From NCBI GenBank assembly GCA_035063885.1, contig JAPSFM010000053.1, forward strand, positions 1-32,783: 32,783 nt of DNA, given 5' to 3'. Below the pieces are notes generated by a model, which saw only the letters and a program-made list of their open reading frames with translations, was not told where the DNA came from and made no database searches. Below are positions 1-7,877 of the stretch, piece by piece. The translations under genes and the position numbers were made by a program. The DNA comes from CAADGY01 sp900696665. GTDB lineage: Bacteria; Acidobacteriota; Terriglobia; Bryobacterales; Bryobacteraceae. How positions within the stretch are numbered: the first letter of the stretch is position 1; every line of letters begins with the position of its first letter.

Positions 1-67
1 TCAGACTTGCCAGAGCCCGAAGCAATTGCGCGCGCTGGGATTCCAGCGCTGACAGGCTCTCAGTCAT
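1..67 (-). CDS. 5' end of an unidentified leftward gene (partial)
   Basis: Reading leftward from an ATG at 67, the frame stays open to the window edge for 22 codons, beginning MTESLSALESQRAQLLRALA. A textbook Shine-Dalgarno (AAGGAGG, complement of 73-79) lies five bases upstream of the ATG, so translation here is well supported. The visible peptide is Leu/Gln/Arg-rich and looks like the start of an amphipathic helix or coiled coil. It resembles, from memory only, the N-termini of short DUF6788-type proteins found in Acidobacteria. I cannot verify that, and the function is unknown. An 11-bp inverted repeat directly abuts the SD (separate entry). Confidence 0.55.
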   Translation of the reverse strand, partial: MTESLSALESQRAQLLRALASL

Positions 68-77
68 GGATGCCTCC

Positions 78-104
78 TTCTAGAAGTACTACATACTTCT
101 AGAA
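78..104. promoter_or_regulatory. Perfect 11-bp inverted repeat abutting the SD of the leftward gene
   Basis: TTCTAGAAGTA at 78-88 and its exact reverse complement at 94-104 flank a 5-base spacer. In the leftward mRNA this would form an 11-bp stem whose last three bases (GAA) are the start of the GAAGGAGG ribosome-binding site. As DNA it is a symmetric operator-like site. Either reading implies control of the gene starting at 67. There is no T-tract on the leftward strand, so it is not a terminator for that gene. Confidence 0.6.
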
Positions 105-192
105 TACACCCCATATCCCCGAATCGGCCAAATTCTCCATTCCTATGTCGCGCACCCGGTGGAAGCGGGCGGTCCGTAAACAGGATAGAGTA

Positions 193-222
193 TTGCTATC
201 CTAAGGTTATTGCCTCGATAAC
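193..222 (+). promoter_or_regulatory. Possible sigma-70 promoter and paired small dyads upstream of the parvulin gene
   Basis: TTGCTA (193-198) and GATAAC (217-222) are separated by 18 bases, which would place transcription start near 229, about 16 bases ahead of the ATG at 245. The same stretch carries two small perfect inverted repeats, each with a 7-base loop: AGGATAG/CTATCCT (182-188/196-202) and GTTAT/ATAAC (206-210/218-222). The second overlaps the proposed -10 box. Both hexamers match consensus only moderately. Confidence 0.3.
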
Positions 223-244
223 ACCACAGCAGTGAAGAATCCCC

Positions 245-1144
245 ATGAAATTGAGTTTCATCCTTCCCTGTTTACCGGCGGTCCTGTTGTGCCAAACCCA
301 GCCGCCGCAAACGAAACCGGACCCCCAACCGGCAGTGGCTTCTGATCCCGTCGTCCTGTCCGTCGCGGATGAGAAAATCACCAGGTCCGAGTACGAGCAT
401 CTCATCCGCTCCATGCCAGAGCGGGTGCGGGCTCAAGCCGAGGGAGCAGGAAAGCGGAAAATCGCAGAAGAGCTGGCACGCCTCAAAGCGATGTCACAGG
501 AAGCGCGGAAACGGGGTCTCGACAAAACGCCGAAGGTCCGGCAGCAGTTGGATTTCCAGCGTGATAACGTTCTTGCGAATGCACTGTTCGAGGAACTCAC
601 CGCCGGCATCCGTCTCGACGAAGCAGTTCTGAGAGGATACTACGACCAACACAAGCCGGATTTTGAAAGAGTAAAGGCGCGACACATCCTGGTTCGTTTC
701 ACCGGCTCACGGGTGCCTGTCGGGGAAGGGAAGAAAGACCTATCCGAAGCGGAAGCGCTGGCGAAAGTACAGAACCTGCGGGCCCGCATTGACGCGGGAG
801 AAGACTTCGCGGCGGTGGCGAAAGCGGAATCGGACGATCCGGGTTCGGCTCCCGCCGGCGGCGACTTGGGCACCTTCGGACGCGGACAGATGACGGGTCC
901 GTTCGAACAGACTGCTTTTGCGCTTCCAGTGGGCCCGGTCAGCGAACCGGTAAAGACGGAATTCGGCTATCACCTGTTACAGGTACAGCAACGGGCGGCG
1001 CCCCCGTTCGAAGAGGTCCGGACGCAAATCCAGAACCGGTTGAAGCCGGAACTGGCACGCAAAGCGGTGGAAAAGATCCAGGGGCAAACACCGGTAACCA
1101 TTGACGAAACGTATTTTGGAAAGCCCGCTTCCCAGACGCCGTAG
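245..1144 (+). CDS. Secreted PpiC/SurA-type peptidyl-prolyl cis-trans isomerase (parvulin)
   Basis: This 299-residue protein starts with a hydrophobic export signal (about residues 1-16, ending near a cysteine, so a lipoprotein is possible but the lipobox is poor). A SurA_N/trigger-like helical region follows (about 35-130). A single parvulin domain (about 138-250) is recognised by RHILVRF, the D-P-G-S-A-P-A-G-G-D-L-G segment, the F-G-R-G-Q-M turn and the terminal FGYHLLQV strand. Parvulins isomerise Xaa-Pro bonds, and this architecture normally acts as a periplasmic chaperone for outer-membrane or secreted proteins. It has one parvulin domain, unlike the two of E. coli SurA, and is closer in plan to PrsA/PpiC-like foldases. 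It converges with the methyltransferase gene three bases downstream. Confidence 0.9.
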   Translation: MKLSFILPCLPAVLLCQTQPPQTKPDPQPAVASDPVVLSVADEKITRSEYEHLIRSMPERVRAQAEGAGKRKIAEELARLKAMSQEARKRGLDKTPKVRQQLDFQRDNVLANALFEELTAGIRLDEAVLRGYYDQHKPDFERVKARHILVRFTGSRVPVGEGKKDLSEAEALAKVQNLRARIDAGEDFAAVAKAESDDPGSAPAGGDLGTFGRGQMTGPFEQTAFALPVGPVSEPVKTEFGYHLLQVQQRAAPPFEEVRTQIQNRLKPELARKAVEKIQGQTPVTIDETYFGKPASQTP

Positions 1145-1146
1145 AT

Positions 1147-1791
1147 TCACTTGCGGGCCAGCCAGGCAATAAAGAGGCCGTCCGGCGCCACGTCTGCCCA
1201 ATAGGAGATGTAGCGGCTTGAGACCTCTCGGCAATGGCGGCGCAGGAGGCGTTCGAGTTGGCGGCGCTTAAACCACGTTTCCCATTCCGGTGTCTGGAGG
1301 CGCCCCCAGTGTCTGGCGTTTTTGTCGATGATGATCAGCGGTCCGGAAGGCCGGACTACACGGCACATCTCAGACACCGCCAGTTCGATGTCGACGGCGT
1401 GCTCGATCGACTCCGTTGCATAGACCGCGTCGAAGCAGCCTGTTTCGAAAGGTAACGCCGTCATCGAGCCCGCTGCGCGATGGATGCCCCGCGGCACAAA
1501 CCGGAGCATGGCTTCCGTCAGATCGAACGCCACCAGTATGGCCCCGGGATTGCGGTCTTTCAGCACGCGAGCAAATCTCCCCTTGCCACAGCCCACGTCG
1601 AGGACACGTTTCCCCTGAAGATCGCCGAACCGCTCGACAATCAGTTGCACGTGGTAAATGCGGGGATCGACCGTCGAAGGGAACTGTTCTTCGTCACTTG
1701 CGGCTTCTTCGAAAGAAGCGCGGATCCGCCGGAGCAGATCCGCGTCCAATGGGGGCTTTGAGCGGCGAAAAAAACGCGCCAGCCAGTTCAC
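1147..1791 (-). CDS. Class I SAM-dependent methyltransferase (UbiE/Methyltransf_11 type)
   Basis: The 214-residue product has motif I VLDVGCGKGRF (about 63-73), the acidic end of strand beta-2 in LVAFDLTEAML, the LPFETGCFDAVYATESIEH segment (motif II region, with the IEH typical of Methyltransf_11) and VVRPSGPLIIID (motif III). These are the S-adenosylmethionine-binding elements. The substrate cannot be told from sequence. The start is a GTG at 1791 with no clear Shine-Dalgarno. The next upstream leftward gene is the phosphofructokinase, 131 bases away, so co-transcription is possible but not obvious. The C-terminus (about 165-214) is rich in Arg and Trp and is not typical of the core fold. 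Confidence 0.85.
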   Translation of the reverse strand: MNWLARFFRRSKPPLDADLLRRIRASFEEAASDEEQFPSTVDPRIYHVQLIVERFGDLQGKRVLDVGCGKGRFARVLKDRNPGAILVAFDLTEAMLRFVPRGIHRAAGSMTALPFETGCFDAVYATESIEHAVDIELAVSEMCRVVRPSGPLIIIDKNARHWGRLQTPEWETWFKRRQLERLLRRHCREVSSRYISYWADVAPDGLFIAWLARK

Positions 1792-1922
1792 GGCTTAACA
1801 GGATGCCGAAAAAGAGAGTTCGGCTCTCTCGCGGTCACAGCTCCGCAAATGCCTATATACATGCGACCACCTTTCTGGGCAGAAGCGCGAGCAAGAGATT
1901 CTCACTCCTTTCAGCACTCTCC

Positions 1923-3104
1923 TCAAGCGTGCGTCAGGAAGATAGGCAGGCCAAGCTTGTTGGCATAATTGGGCCGGTAACGCTCGACGTTGTACATATT
2001 CGCGATGTCCACTCTTCGGGCGCCAAGCTTGGGGTCGGGGATTTCTGCCATCGTGTAGCAGCCGTTGACAATGGCGGCCATAAGCCCGCTCCTTCCGTCC
2101 AGCACGGTATCGAGCGCCATGTTGCCGAAGGTTGTCGCCACCAGTTTGTCCACAAAATCCGCTTCGCCGCTGCGGAGATCGTAGGTCAGATCGCTGATCA
2201 CGGTTTCTTCCCTGGTGCGCGCATTGATCTCCGCTCCGAGTTCCTCACCGACACTGAACTTTTTGCGATGGCCGAATGCGTCTGCTTCTCCGTACTCCTT
2301 GACTTTATGTCCTTCCCACTCGGCGCCCTCTGAAAGTACAACGATCGAATAGTTGCTGGGGTTATTCCGCTTGTCGCTGATCAGGAACTCGATCATTTTT
2401 TCGAGGTTGAATTTGTATTCGGGGATTGCGCAGCGAATGTTTGTCACATATGCGGTGTAGAGGGCGGTGTATCCTGCGTCGCGTCCAAACACACGGAAGA
2501 TGCCGATGCGTTCGTGCGAGCCCACCGTTGTACGTTGGCGGTTGATTGCATCCATCGCACGGGTGATCGCAGTGGAGAAACCGATACAGTACTCGGTATT
2601 CCGGACATCGTTATCCATCGTCTTCGGAATAGCGACTACGGGAAAACCCTGCTTATGAAGCGCCGCTGCATAGCTGAGGGTGTCGTCGCCGCCGATGGCG
2701 ATCAGGTAGTCGATCCCCAGCGACGACAGGTTCTTGAGCACGTGTTTGCTGACGTCGTAGACGGTGGAGGTAACACCCTTTTTCGTGAACTCCGATTTTG
2801 GAAAATCCGCAGCGTTGAGGAAATCAGGCAGGGATTTCATCTTCGAAGGGTTCGTCCTGCTGCTGTGAAGAAACGTACCGCCCGTACGGTCGATGGTTCG
2901 GGTATTCTCGCGGTCCAGCGGCCGGACATATTTCGCTTTGCTGGCGGGATCGTCGAGGTTCAGATGTGTCAGGCCTTCCCATCCCCGCCGGAAGCCGATC
3001 ACTTCGAGATTTGCTTCAGAACCACGATACACAACGCTCTTGATTACGGAATTCAAGCCTGGGACGTCGCCGCCGCCAGTTAATATACCTATCCTCTTGG
3101 CCAT
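1923..3104 (-). CDS. 6-phosphofructokinase with PPi-type active-site signature
   Basis: The 393-residue product phosphorylates fructose 6-phosphate at C1 in glycolysis. Visible motifs are GILTGGGDVPGLN (phosphoryl-donor site, about 6-18), GGDDT (138-142), PKTMDNDV (160-167) and GFSTA followed by RVFGRDAGYTA (substrate-binding region). In this family, ATP-dependent enzymes carry GGDGS and G-T-I-D-N-D. Asp in place of the second Gly (D141) and Lys in place of Gly before T-x-D-N-D (K161) are the accepted marks of pyrophosphate-dependent or mixed group III enzymes, so PPi use is likely. It is longer than the 320-residue E. coli enzyme because of an insertion around residues 50-115. AGGAG lies six bases before the ATG at 3104. 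A divergent MFS gene shares the upstream region. Confidence 0.93.
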   Translation of the reverse strand: MAKRIGILTGGGDVPGLNSVIKSVVYRGSEANLEVIGFRRGWEGLTHLNLDDPASKAKYVRPLDRENTRTIDRTGGTFLHSSRTNPSKMKSLPDFLNAADFPKSEFTKKGVTSTVYDVSKHVLKNLSSLGIDYLIAIGGDDTLSYAAALHKQGFPVVAIPKTMDNDVRNTEYCIGFSTAITRAMDAINRQRTTVGSHERIGIFRVFGRDAGYTALYTAYVTNIRCAIPEYKFNLEKMIEFLISDKRNNPSNYSIVVLSEGAEWEGHKVKEYGEADAFGHRKKFSVGEELGAEINARTREETVISDLTYDLRSGEADFVDKLVATTFGNMALDTVLDGRSGLMAAIVNGCYTMAEIPDPKLGARRVDIANMYNVERYRPNYANKLGLPIFLTHA

Positions 3105-3138
3105 GAATGCTCCTGAAAAAAGATCGGGACAACCTAGT

Positions 3139-3147
3139 ATTATTTCA
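3139..3147 (-). promoter_or_regulatory. Possible extended -10 promoter of the phosphofructokinase gene
   Basis: On the leftward strand the bases read TGA-AATAAT, a TGn extended -10 (five of six matches in the hexamer), about 35 bases before the ATG at 3104. No convincing -35 box is seen, which is tolerated by extended -10 promoters. The 90-base gap is shared with the divergent MFS gene and also holds a near-perfect GC-rich dyad (CCGGGTGC/GCGCCCGG, roughly 3157-3174). Confidence 0.3.
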
Positions 3148-3194
3148 CAACCAGGCCCGGGTGCTGGCGCCCGGCTGTGATATGGTTACCTGTC

Positions 3195-4478
3195 ATGCAG
3201 CCCGTGCAATCGACGGCTCCGGCACAGGGGCCGCAACCTGTTTCCTCTGCCCGGCGGTGGGCCATCGTCGTGCTTCTCTGCCTGGGAATGATGATCGCCT
3301 ACTTCGACCGGGTGAACCTGTCGATGGCGTTGGCGCTCCCCGAATTCGTCAGCTTCTTTAACCTGACCGACTCGGATCGGGGTGAACTGAACTCGGCGTT
3401 CTTCTGGTCGTATGCCATATTGCAGATTCCGGCCGGATGGCTTGTGGACCGCTACGGCGTGAAGTTTCCCTACGCCTTGGGTCTGCTGAGTTGGAGCCTC
3501 ATCTCCGCTGGTACTGCTTTCGCCAGTTCGTTTTCACAACTGATTGGTATCCGTCTGTTGCTTGGATTCGGAGAATCGGTGGTGACGCCGGCTGGTATGC
3601 GGTGGATTCGCTATAACTGCGCCGAACACCAGCGCGGCCTCATCATCGGGCTCTACATGGCCGCTGCAAAGGTGGGACCCGGTATCGGCGCCATTATCGC
3701 CGCGTTCCTGATTGCGCAAACGGGATGGCGGAATATGTTTCTCATCCTGGGACTCGGGTGCCTGGTGTGGTTGATTCCCTGGATGCTGCTGGTGCGGAAT
3801 AACGACCGTGAACTGGAGCAGGCTTCGGTAAAGGCCGACAACAAACCCTCCATACCCTTCAATACCGTGATTCGAAGCCCGGTGATATGGGGCACGGTCA
3901 TCGGCACATTTTGTTATCAGTACTTCGTTTACTTTTGCCTCACCTGGATGCCTTCGTATTTCATAGAGCATCGCGGTTTGTCGCTCAACTCCACGGGTTG
4001 GTACACGGCGTTCACATTTTCGGGCATGGCGATCGTGGCGACGGCGGCGGGTTTCGTCGCGGACCGGATGATTGCCTCGGGACGCGATCCGGTCCGGGTA
4101 CGCAAAGGGTTCGTCATCGCCGGGTTCGTTGCGGCATCCACGGAACTGATCGGCGCGGTGTCTGACTCGGCTTCGGTGGCCCTGTTCTTTGCCGTGTTCT
4201 CGCTCAGCGGGCTGGGATTGATGACGGCGAACTATTGGGCGTTAACACAGACGCTGATCCCCGGCGCGGCTGTCGGGCGCATCGTTGGAATCCAGAACTG
4301 CGCTGCGAACCTACCTGGAATTGCGGCGCCCCTGCTTACGGGGTGGCTGAAAGAGGCAACGGGCAGCTATGAAGCTCCGATGCAGGCGATCTGGGTTTTT
4401 CTTCTGACAGGAATTGCAGCTTACGTGTTTCTGGTGCGGAAAAAATATGCGCCCGGCGCACAGCCTGCACAGAGTTGA
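3195..4478 (+). CDS. MFS transporter, anion:cation symporter (ACS)-like
   Basis: About 427 residues with twelve predicted hydrophobic spans. The first loop carries FDRVNLSMAL and WLVDRYGVKF, the MFS motif A region (D-R-Y-G), and the N-half holds R-L-L-L-G-F-G-E-S followed by P-A-G. These features are typical of ACS-family carriers, which import organic anions such as glucarate, galactonate, tartrate or phthalate with protons. The actual substrate is not evident. A GTG at 3177 is also in frame, but the ATG at 3195 gives the usual short cytoplasmic N-terminus before span 1. Neither has a clear Shine-Dalgarno. The gene diverges from the phosphofructokinase gene. Confidence 0.88.
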   Translation: MQPVQSTAPAQGPQPVSSARRWAIVVLLCLGMMIAYFDRVNLSMALALPEFVSFFNLTDSDRGELNSAFFWSYAILQIPAGWLVDRYGVKFPYALGLLSWSLISAGTAFASSFSQLIGIRLLLGFGESVVTPAGMRWIRYNCAEHQRGLIIGLYMAAAKVGPGIGAIIAAFLIAQTGWRNMFLILGLGCLVWLIPWMLLVRNNDRELEQASVKADNKPSIPFNTVIRSPVIWGTVIGTFCYQYFVYFCLTWMPSYFIEHRGLSLNSTGWYTAFTFSGMAIVATAAGFVADRMIASGRDPVRVRKGFVIAGFVAASTELIGAVSDSASVALFFAVFSLSGLGLMTANYWALTQTLIPGAAVGRIVGIQNCAANLPGIAAPLLTGWLKEATGSYEAPMQAIWVFLLTGIAAYVFLVRKKYAPGAQPAQS

Positions 4479-4691
4479 TGCGATGGAGGCTAAAGAAGGA
4501 AGCGCCGGTGGACGATCCATGGGAGAGCGCGGCAGGATTGGCGTGTCCGATGGAGCTCCGGAGGTTTTATATTGACGCCGTCAGCAGGTATCCTGGATAA
4601 TGATAATGCTCGGCTATCAATTACATACCGCAATCAGGCATCGCTTAACGCGGCGGGGCCGTCGTTGCATTCATACCGCGCGGTCTTCGGA
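4479..4691. other. 213-base intergenic region with the promoter of the transpeptidase gene
   Basis: No coding frame looks real here. The region holds the promoter described at 4572-4601 and an untranslated leader of roughly 84 bases that runs to the ATG at 4692. No strong terminator was seen after the MFS gene. Confidence 0.5.
4572..4601 (+). promoter_or_regulatory. Sigma-70 promoter for the transpeptidase gene
   Basis: TTGACG (4572-4577) and GATAAT (4596-4601) are separated by 18 bases, each matching five of six consensus positions. Start of transcription is expected near 4608. The TTG of the -35 box is also an in-frame potential start codon for the downstream gene. Because it would lie outside the transcript, the ATG at 4692 is the better start. 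Confidence 0.6.
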
Positions 4692-5912
4692 ATGAAACGT
4701 CTTCTTACTGTTCTTCTGGCAATCGGCCTTTTTCAAAGTCTGGTATTCGGCGCGTCGACGCGAAAAAAGACCACCGGCAAATCGACGGTGAAGAAGACTT
4801 CCGTCCAGAAAAAGATAGTTCAGAAAAAGAAAGTCTCCTCGAACATTAAGCGTGTCAAAAAAGCGACGCCGAAACGCGCCAAGCGGCGTGCTTACCGGCG
4901 GCGTGCCTCCAGTGTCTGGAAGACCCCCACCTTTGCCGATTCCACCTCGCACGATCAGATCAACGGCGAGGATCTTGAAATCCGGCGGGCGGCTGTCGAG
5001 GCGCTTGGACCTTACAACGGTTCCATAGTGGTGGTGGACCCCAGTAATGGGCGCATTCTCAGCATGGTAAACCAGAGTCTGGCGCTATCAACCGGTTTCA
5101 TCCCGTGTTCCACCGTAAAGCTCATAACCGGACTGGCGGGATTGAACGAAGGCATCATCGATCGTGATACACAGATGCGGCTCAGTAAGCGATCCAGCCT
5201 GAACCTGACATCCGCGCTTGCGCATTCCAACAACACTTTCTTTGCCAACATCGGCCTAAAATTGGGCTTCGAGAAGGTTCGTCATTATGCCCAAATGCTT
5301 GGTTTGGGGGAAAAAGCCGGGTTCAACATCGAGGGTGAAAGTCCAGGGGAGCTGACCACGCAGCCTCCCAAACGGGGTGGTGTCGGAATGATGACCAGCT
5401 TCGGAGAAGGTATTTCCATGACGCCTCTTCAATTGGCTGCCATTCTGTCCGCCATTGCCAACGGCGGCCGACTGTACTATCTTCAATATCCCACCAGCCC
5501 GGAAGAACTCGTTGCCTTCGAACCAAGACTGAAGCGCGAGCTCGCGCTAGATCCGTGGATGCCCGAAATCAAATACGGCATGAGAGCAGCCACCATGTAC
5601 GGCACTGCGCGCCGCGCAAATTACGGTTCCGATGAGCCCGTGTGGGGCAAAACCGGAACCTGCACCGATTTCGGCAAGGCTGCCCATATGGGCTGGTTCG
5701 GTTCGTTCAACGAAGTTGACGGCAGGCAACTGGTAGTGGTCGTGATGCTCACCGGAGGCAGGCCAGTCAGCGGTCCGCTCGCTTCCAGTATCGCTGGCAC
5801 GTTCTACAAGCTGGTGGCTTCTCGCGGCTATTTCCCGGGGCAACCCTCCACGGTACCGGTTGCGCTGATTTCAACAGAGCAGTGCTGCACGCTGGAGCTT
5901 TCGGCGAACTGA
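4692..5912 (+). CDS. Penicillin-binding transpeptidase-domain protein with a Lys/Arg-rich linker
   Basis: Starting at 4692 the 406-residue product opens with a clean signal peptide (KRLLTVLLAIGLFQSLVFGA). A strongly basic stretch follows at about residues 23-72, with roughly 23 Lys/Arg in 52 positions. The transpeptidase domain follows, with all three penicillin-fold motifs: S140-T-V-K143, S179-N-N181 and K320-T-G-T. These form the acyl-serine active site of DD-transpeptidases. The domain is short and lacks the N-terminal dimerisation module of PBP2/FtsI, so it resembles stand-alone transpeptidase-like proteins. FGEGISMTPLQLA is the usual PBP signature before KTG. The basic linker could bind anionic wall or membrane polymers (inference). 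It converges with the TonB receptor gene four bases away. Confidence 0.88.
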   Translation: MKRLLTVLLAIGLFQSLVFGASTRKKTTGKSTVKKTSVQKKIVQKKKVSSNIKRVKKATPKRAKRRAYRRRASSVWKTPTFADSTSHDQINGEDLEIRRAAVEALGPYNGSIVVVDPSNGRILSMVNQSLALSTGFIPCSTVKLITGLAGLNEGIIDRDTQMRLSKRSSLNLTSALAHSNNTFFANIGLKLGFEKVRHYAQMLGLGEKAGFNIEGESPGELTTQPPKRGGVGMMTSFGEGISMTPLQLAAILSAIANGGRLYYLQYPTSPEELVAFEPRLKRELALDPWMPEIKYGMRAATMYGTARRANYGSDEPVWGKTGTCTDFGKAAHMGWFGSFNEVDGRQLVVVVMLTGGRPVSGPLASSIAGTFYKLVASRGYFPGQPSTVPVALISTEQCCTLELSAN

Positions 5913-5915
5913 CTG

Positions 5916-7877
5916 TCAGGGATTTGTTTGCCGGATCCGGCCTTCCCAACGTAGCCCCGCACGCCACAGCAGTGGCTGTCCGGTAACCGGCGTGGGAGTG
6001 AGTCCGACGATGTACTCGCGATCCAGGAGGTTTTCAAACGCGGCGAAAGCTGCGAGTCTGGACGTCACCCGCTGCCGGAGATATAGTTGTACCGTTGTGA
6101 AACCCGGTAAAGGACGATCCGGCAGATCTTCCAGTTGATTGCTGTAACTGCGTATCCCGGCCGAAGCGAGAGTCCCGCCGCGATGCCACGAGACTTGTGC
6201 CGAACCTTGATGCCGCGGGATCTGCGGTACCCGGCGCCCATTGCTAAATCGCGAATCCACGAACAGGTATCCCAATTCGCCATTCCATCGCCGCCAGTGT
6301 CCGCGCACATTCATCTCGAAGCCCCGGGATAGGGCCTCTTCCGCATTCCTTCGTTGCCGGATGATCTGATTCGAGGTGCTCTCGAGAGTGACGTTCGCGA
6401 TCAGGTCCCGCAGGGAATTGCGATACAGGCTGAAGCTGGCCTGTGCAAATTCACCGGACCAATCGAGGCCTGCCTCGACGCCCGTCAGCGTTTCGGGCCG
6501 CAGGTCCGCATTCGCACGCGTCACGGCATTGCCCACCCGGAATTCACGAAACAATTCGTTTAACGTGGGTGCGCGGAAGGCTTTGTAGGCGGAGCCGCGG
6601 GCGCGAAAAGGGCCCAGATTGACGGTCATGCCCCCGCTCGGACTGAAAAAGGAATGACCACCGCTGGCGAACTGCTGGCGGCCCCCCAGAAAGAATTTGG
6701 CACGCCGTGCGGTTGCATCCAGTTGTGCGAATACACCTTGCTGAAACTGCATTCCACCGCCGATTCGTTTTCCTCCGGCGGCGGGGGAATCGATGCTATA
6801 ACCTTCCACACGTTGTGCATCGGTTCCGAAAAGCGAATTCCACCAGGAATCCCTATGACGCCAGAGAGCCGCCGCTCCTATGGCTTCAGAAGGAACGCTC
6901 TGCCGGAACGTCAGGCTTTCCGAGTTGCGGCCTGGTGCGATAGAGGAAAAGGCGCTCCGGAACTCTCCACGTGTGTGATAGGCTAGCAGCGAAAAAGAGT
7001 CATCCTGCTGCTCGCGGTGGTAGTGTCCGGCCAGCGTTCCGAGGCCTGTGGAATTCCTTTGAAGCCTGGTTCCATTACCGCGCTCTTCCGCAAGCAGATT
7101 CAAGTTCATGAAGAACCTGTCGTGTGGGTTGAAGTAATCCAGGTGAGTGTCCCCAGACAGAAATCTTACAGTGGCCCTTCGATCCACGCTGCCGCGCCAC
7201 TCATCCGGAACCGTAAAATACCCGCCGGTCATAAAGCCCCGGCTGCTGGCCGAAAACGCAAACTCCTTCCAGACATTGGAGACCCCGGCAGACGCGTTAT
7301 ATGTGCCGTGGTTGCCTGCTTCGTATGCGGCCGTTATCCGCCGGGGCTCCGGCTGCCTGGAAAACATGGCGATAGCTCCACCGAGCGCGCGGTCTCCGAA
7401 GACACTGGTGGAGGCTCCGCGTGAGATTTCGACACGGTCTATCTCTTCCGGCGCGAAACGGGTCCAGTAGACCCACCCACCGAACGGATCGTTGACGGGG
7501 ATTCCATCCCATAGCACAAGCGTCCGGCTGGCGCCGCTCGAACCAATCCCGCGCAATGAAATGCCCTGCGTGGTGGGATGCGCAACTAGGCTGGACGAGC
7601 GGCGGAAAAGACTGAATCCCGGCACGCTGCGCAGCCGATCATCGAGATTGACGCCGGGCGTCTCACCCAATACCTCCGAGTTGAGAACGGACACGGATGC
7701 CGGGGCATCGGCGCTGATGTTTTCAACTACGGTGATGGAGGTTTTCACCGGTTCCAGTGCCGGTTGAGCCAGCGCTGCCGAAAGCATCGGTATCCAGCAT
7801 GCGAGCACTTGTCCAACCGGCCGCGAGAAACCTATCCGGAATCGTCGTAAACACAATTTTGAAACTTCGCTCATCAC
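5916..7877 (-). CDS. TonB-dependent outer-membrane receptor 1
   Basis: About 653 residues. A signal-like N-terminus ends near SAALAQ. A short segment TSITVVENIS follows (possibly TonB box-like). Then comes the plug domain (about 55-165: Q-G-I-S-L-R-G-I-G-S-S-G-A-S-R-T-L-V-L-W, DGIPVNDPFGGWVYW, RVEISRGASTSVFGDRALGGAI), and then the beta-barrel to the C-terminus. Such receptors take up siderophores, cobalamin or glycans using TonB/ExbBD energy. It is of BtuB/siderophore size and lacks the N-terminal carboxypeptidase-like domain common on acidobacterial Oar-type receptors. The start (GTG 7877 or ATG 7874) lies inside the DUF58 gene, overlapping it by about 155 bases with no good Shine-Dalgarno. 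No shorter start would keep the signal peptide. Confidence 0.9.
   Translation of the reverse strand: MMSEVSKLCLRRFRIGFSRPVGQVLACWIPMLSAALAQPALEPVKTSITVVENISADAPASVSVLNSEVLGETPGVNLDDRLRSVPGFSLFRRSSSLVAHPTTQGISLRGIGSSGASRTLVLWDGIPVNDPFGGWVYWTRFAPEEIDRVEISRGASTSVFGDRALGGAIAMFSRQPEPRRITAAYEAGNHGTYNASAGVSNVWKEFAFSASSRGFMTGGYFTVPDEWRGSVDRRATVRFLSGDTHLDYFNPHDRFFMNLNLLAEERGNGTRLQRNSTGLGTLAGHYHREQQDDSFSLLAYHTRGEFRSAFSSIAPGRNSESLTFRQSVPSEAIGAAALWRHRDSWWNSLFGTDAQRVEGYSIDSPAAGGKRIGGGMQFQQGVFAQLDATARRAKFFLGGRQQFASGGHSFFSPSGGMTVNLGPFRARGSAYKAFRAPTLNELFREFRVGNAVTRANADLRPETLTGVEAGLDWSGEFAQASFSLYRNSLRDLIANVTLESTSNQIIRQRRNAEEALSRGFEMNVRGHWRRWNGELGYLFVDSRFSNGRRVPQIPRHQGSAQVSWHRGGTLASAGIRSYSNQLEDLPDRPLPGFTTVQLYLRQRVTSRLAAFAAFENLLDREYIVGLTPTPVTGQPLLWRAGLRWEGRIRQTNP

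Noticed and set aside
1416..2333. Long rightward open frame (about 305 codons) opposite the methyltransferase and phosphofructokinase genes
   Set aside because: It runs antisense across two well-supported genes, has low-complexity Arg/Ser-rich composition and no recognisable domain. It is a by-product of GC-rich codon usage.
4572..4691. Longer N-terminus of the transpeptidase protein starting at TTG 4572
   Set aside because: The TTG is part of a good -35 box, and the ATG at 4692 begins directly with a signal peptide.
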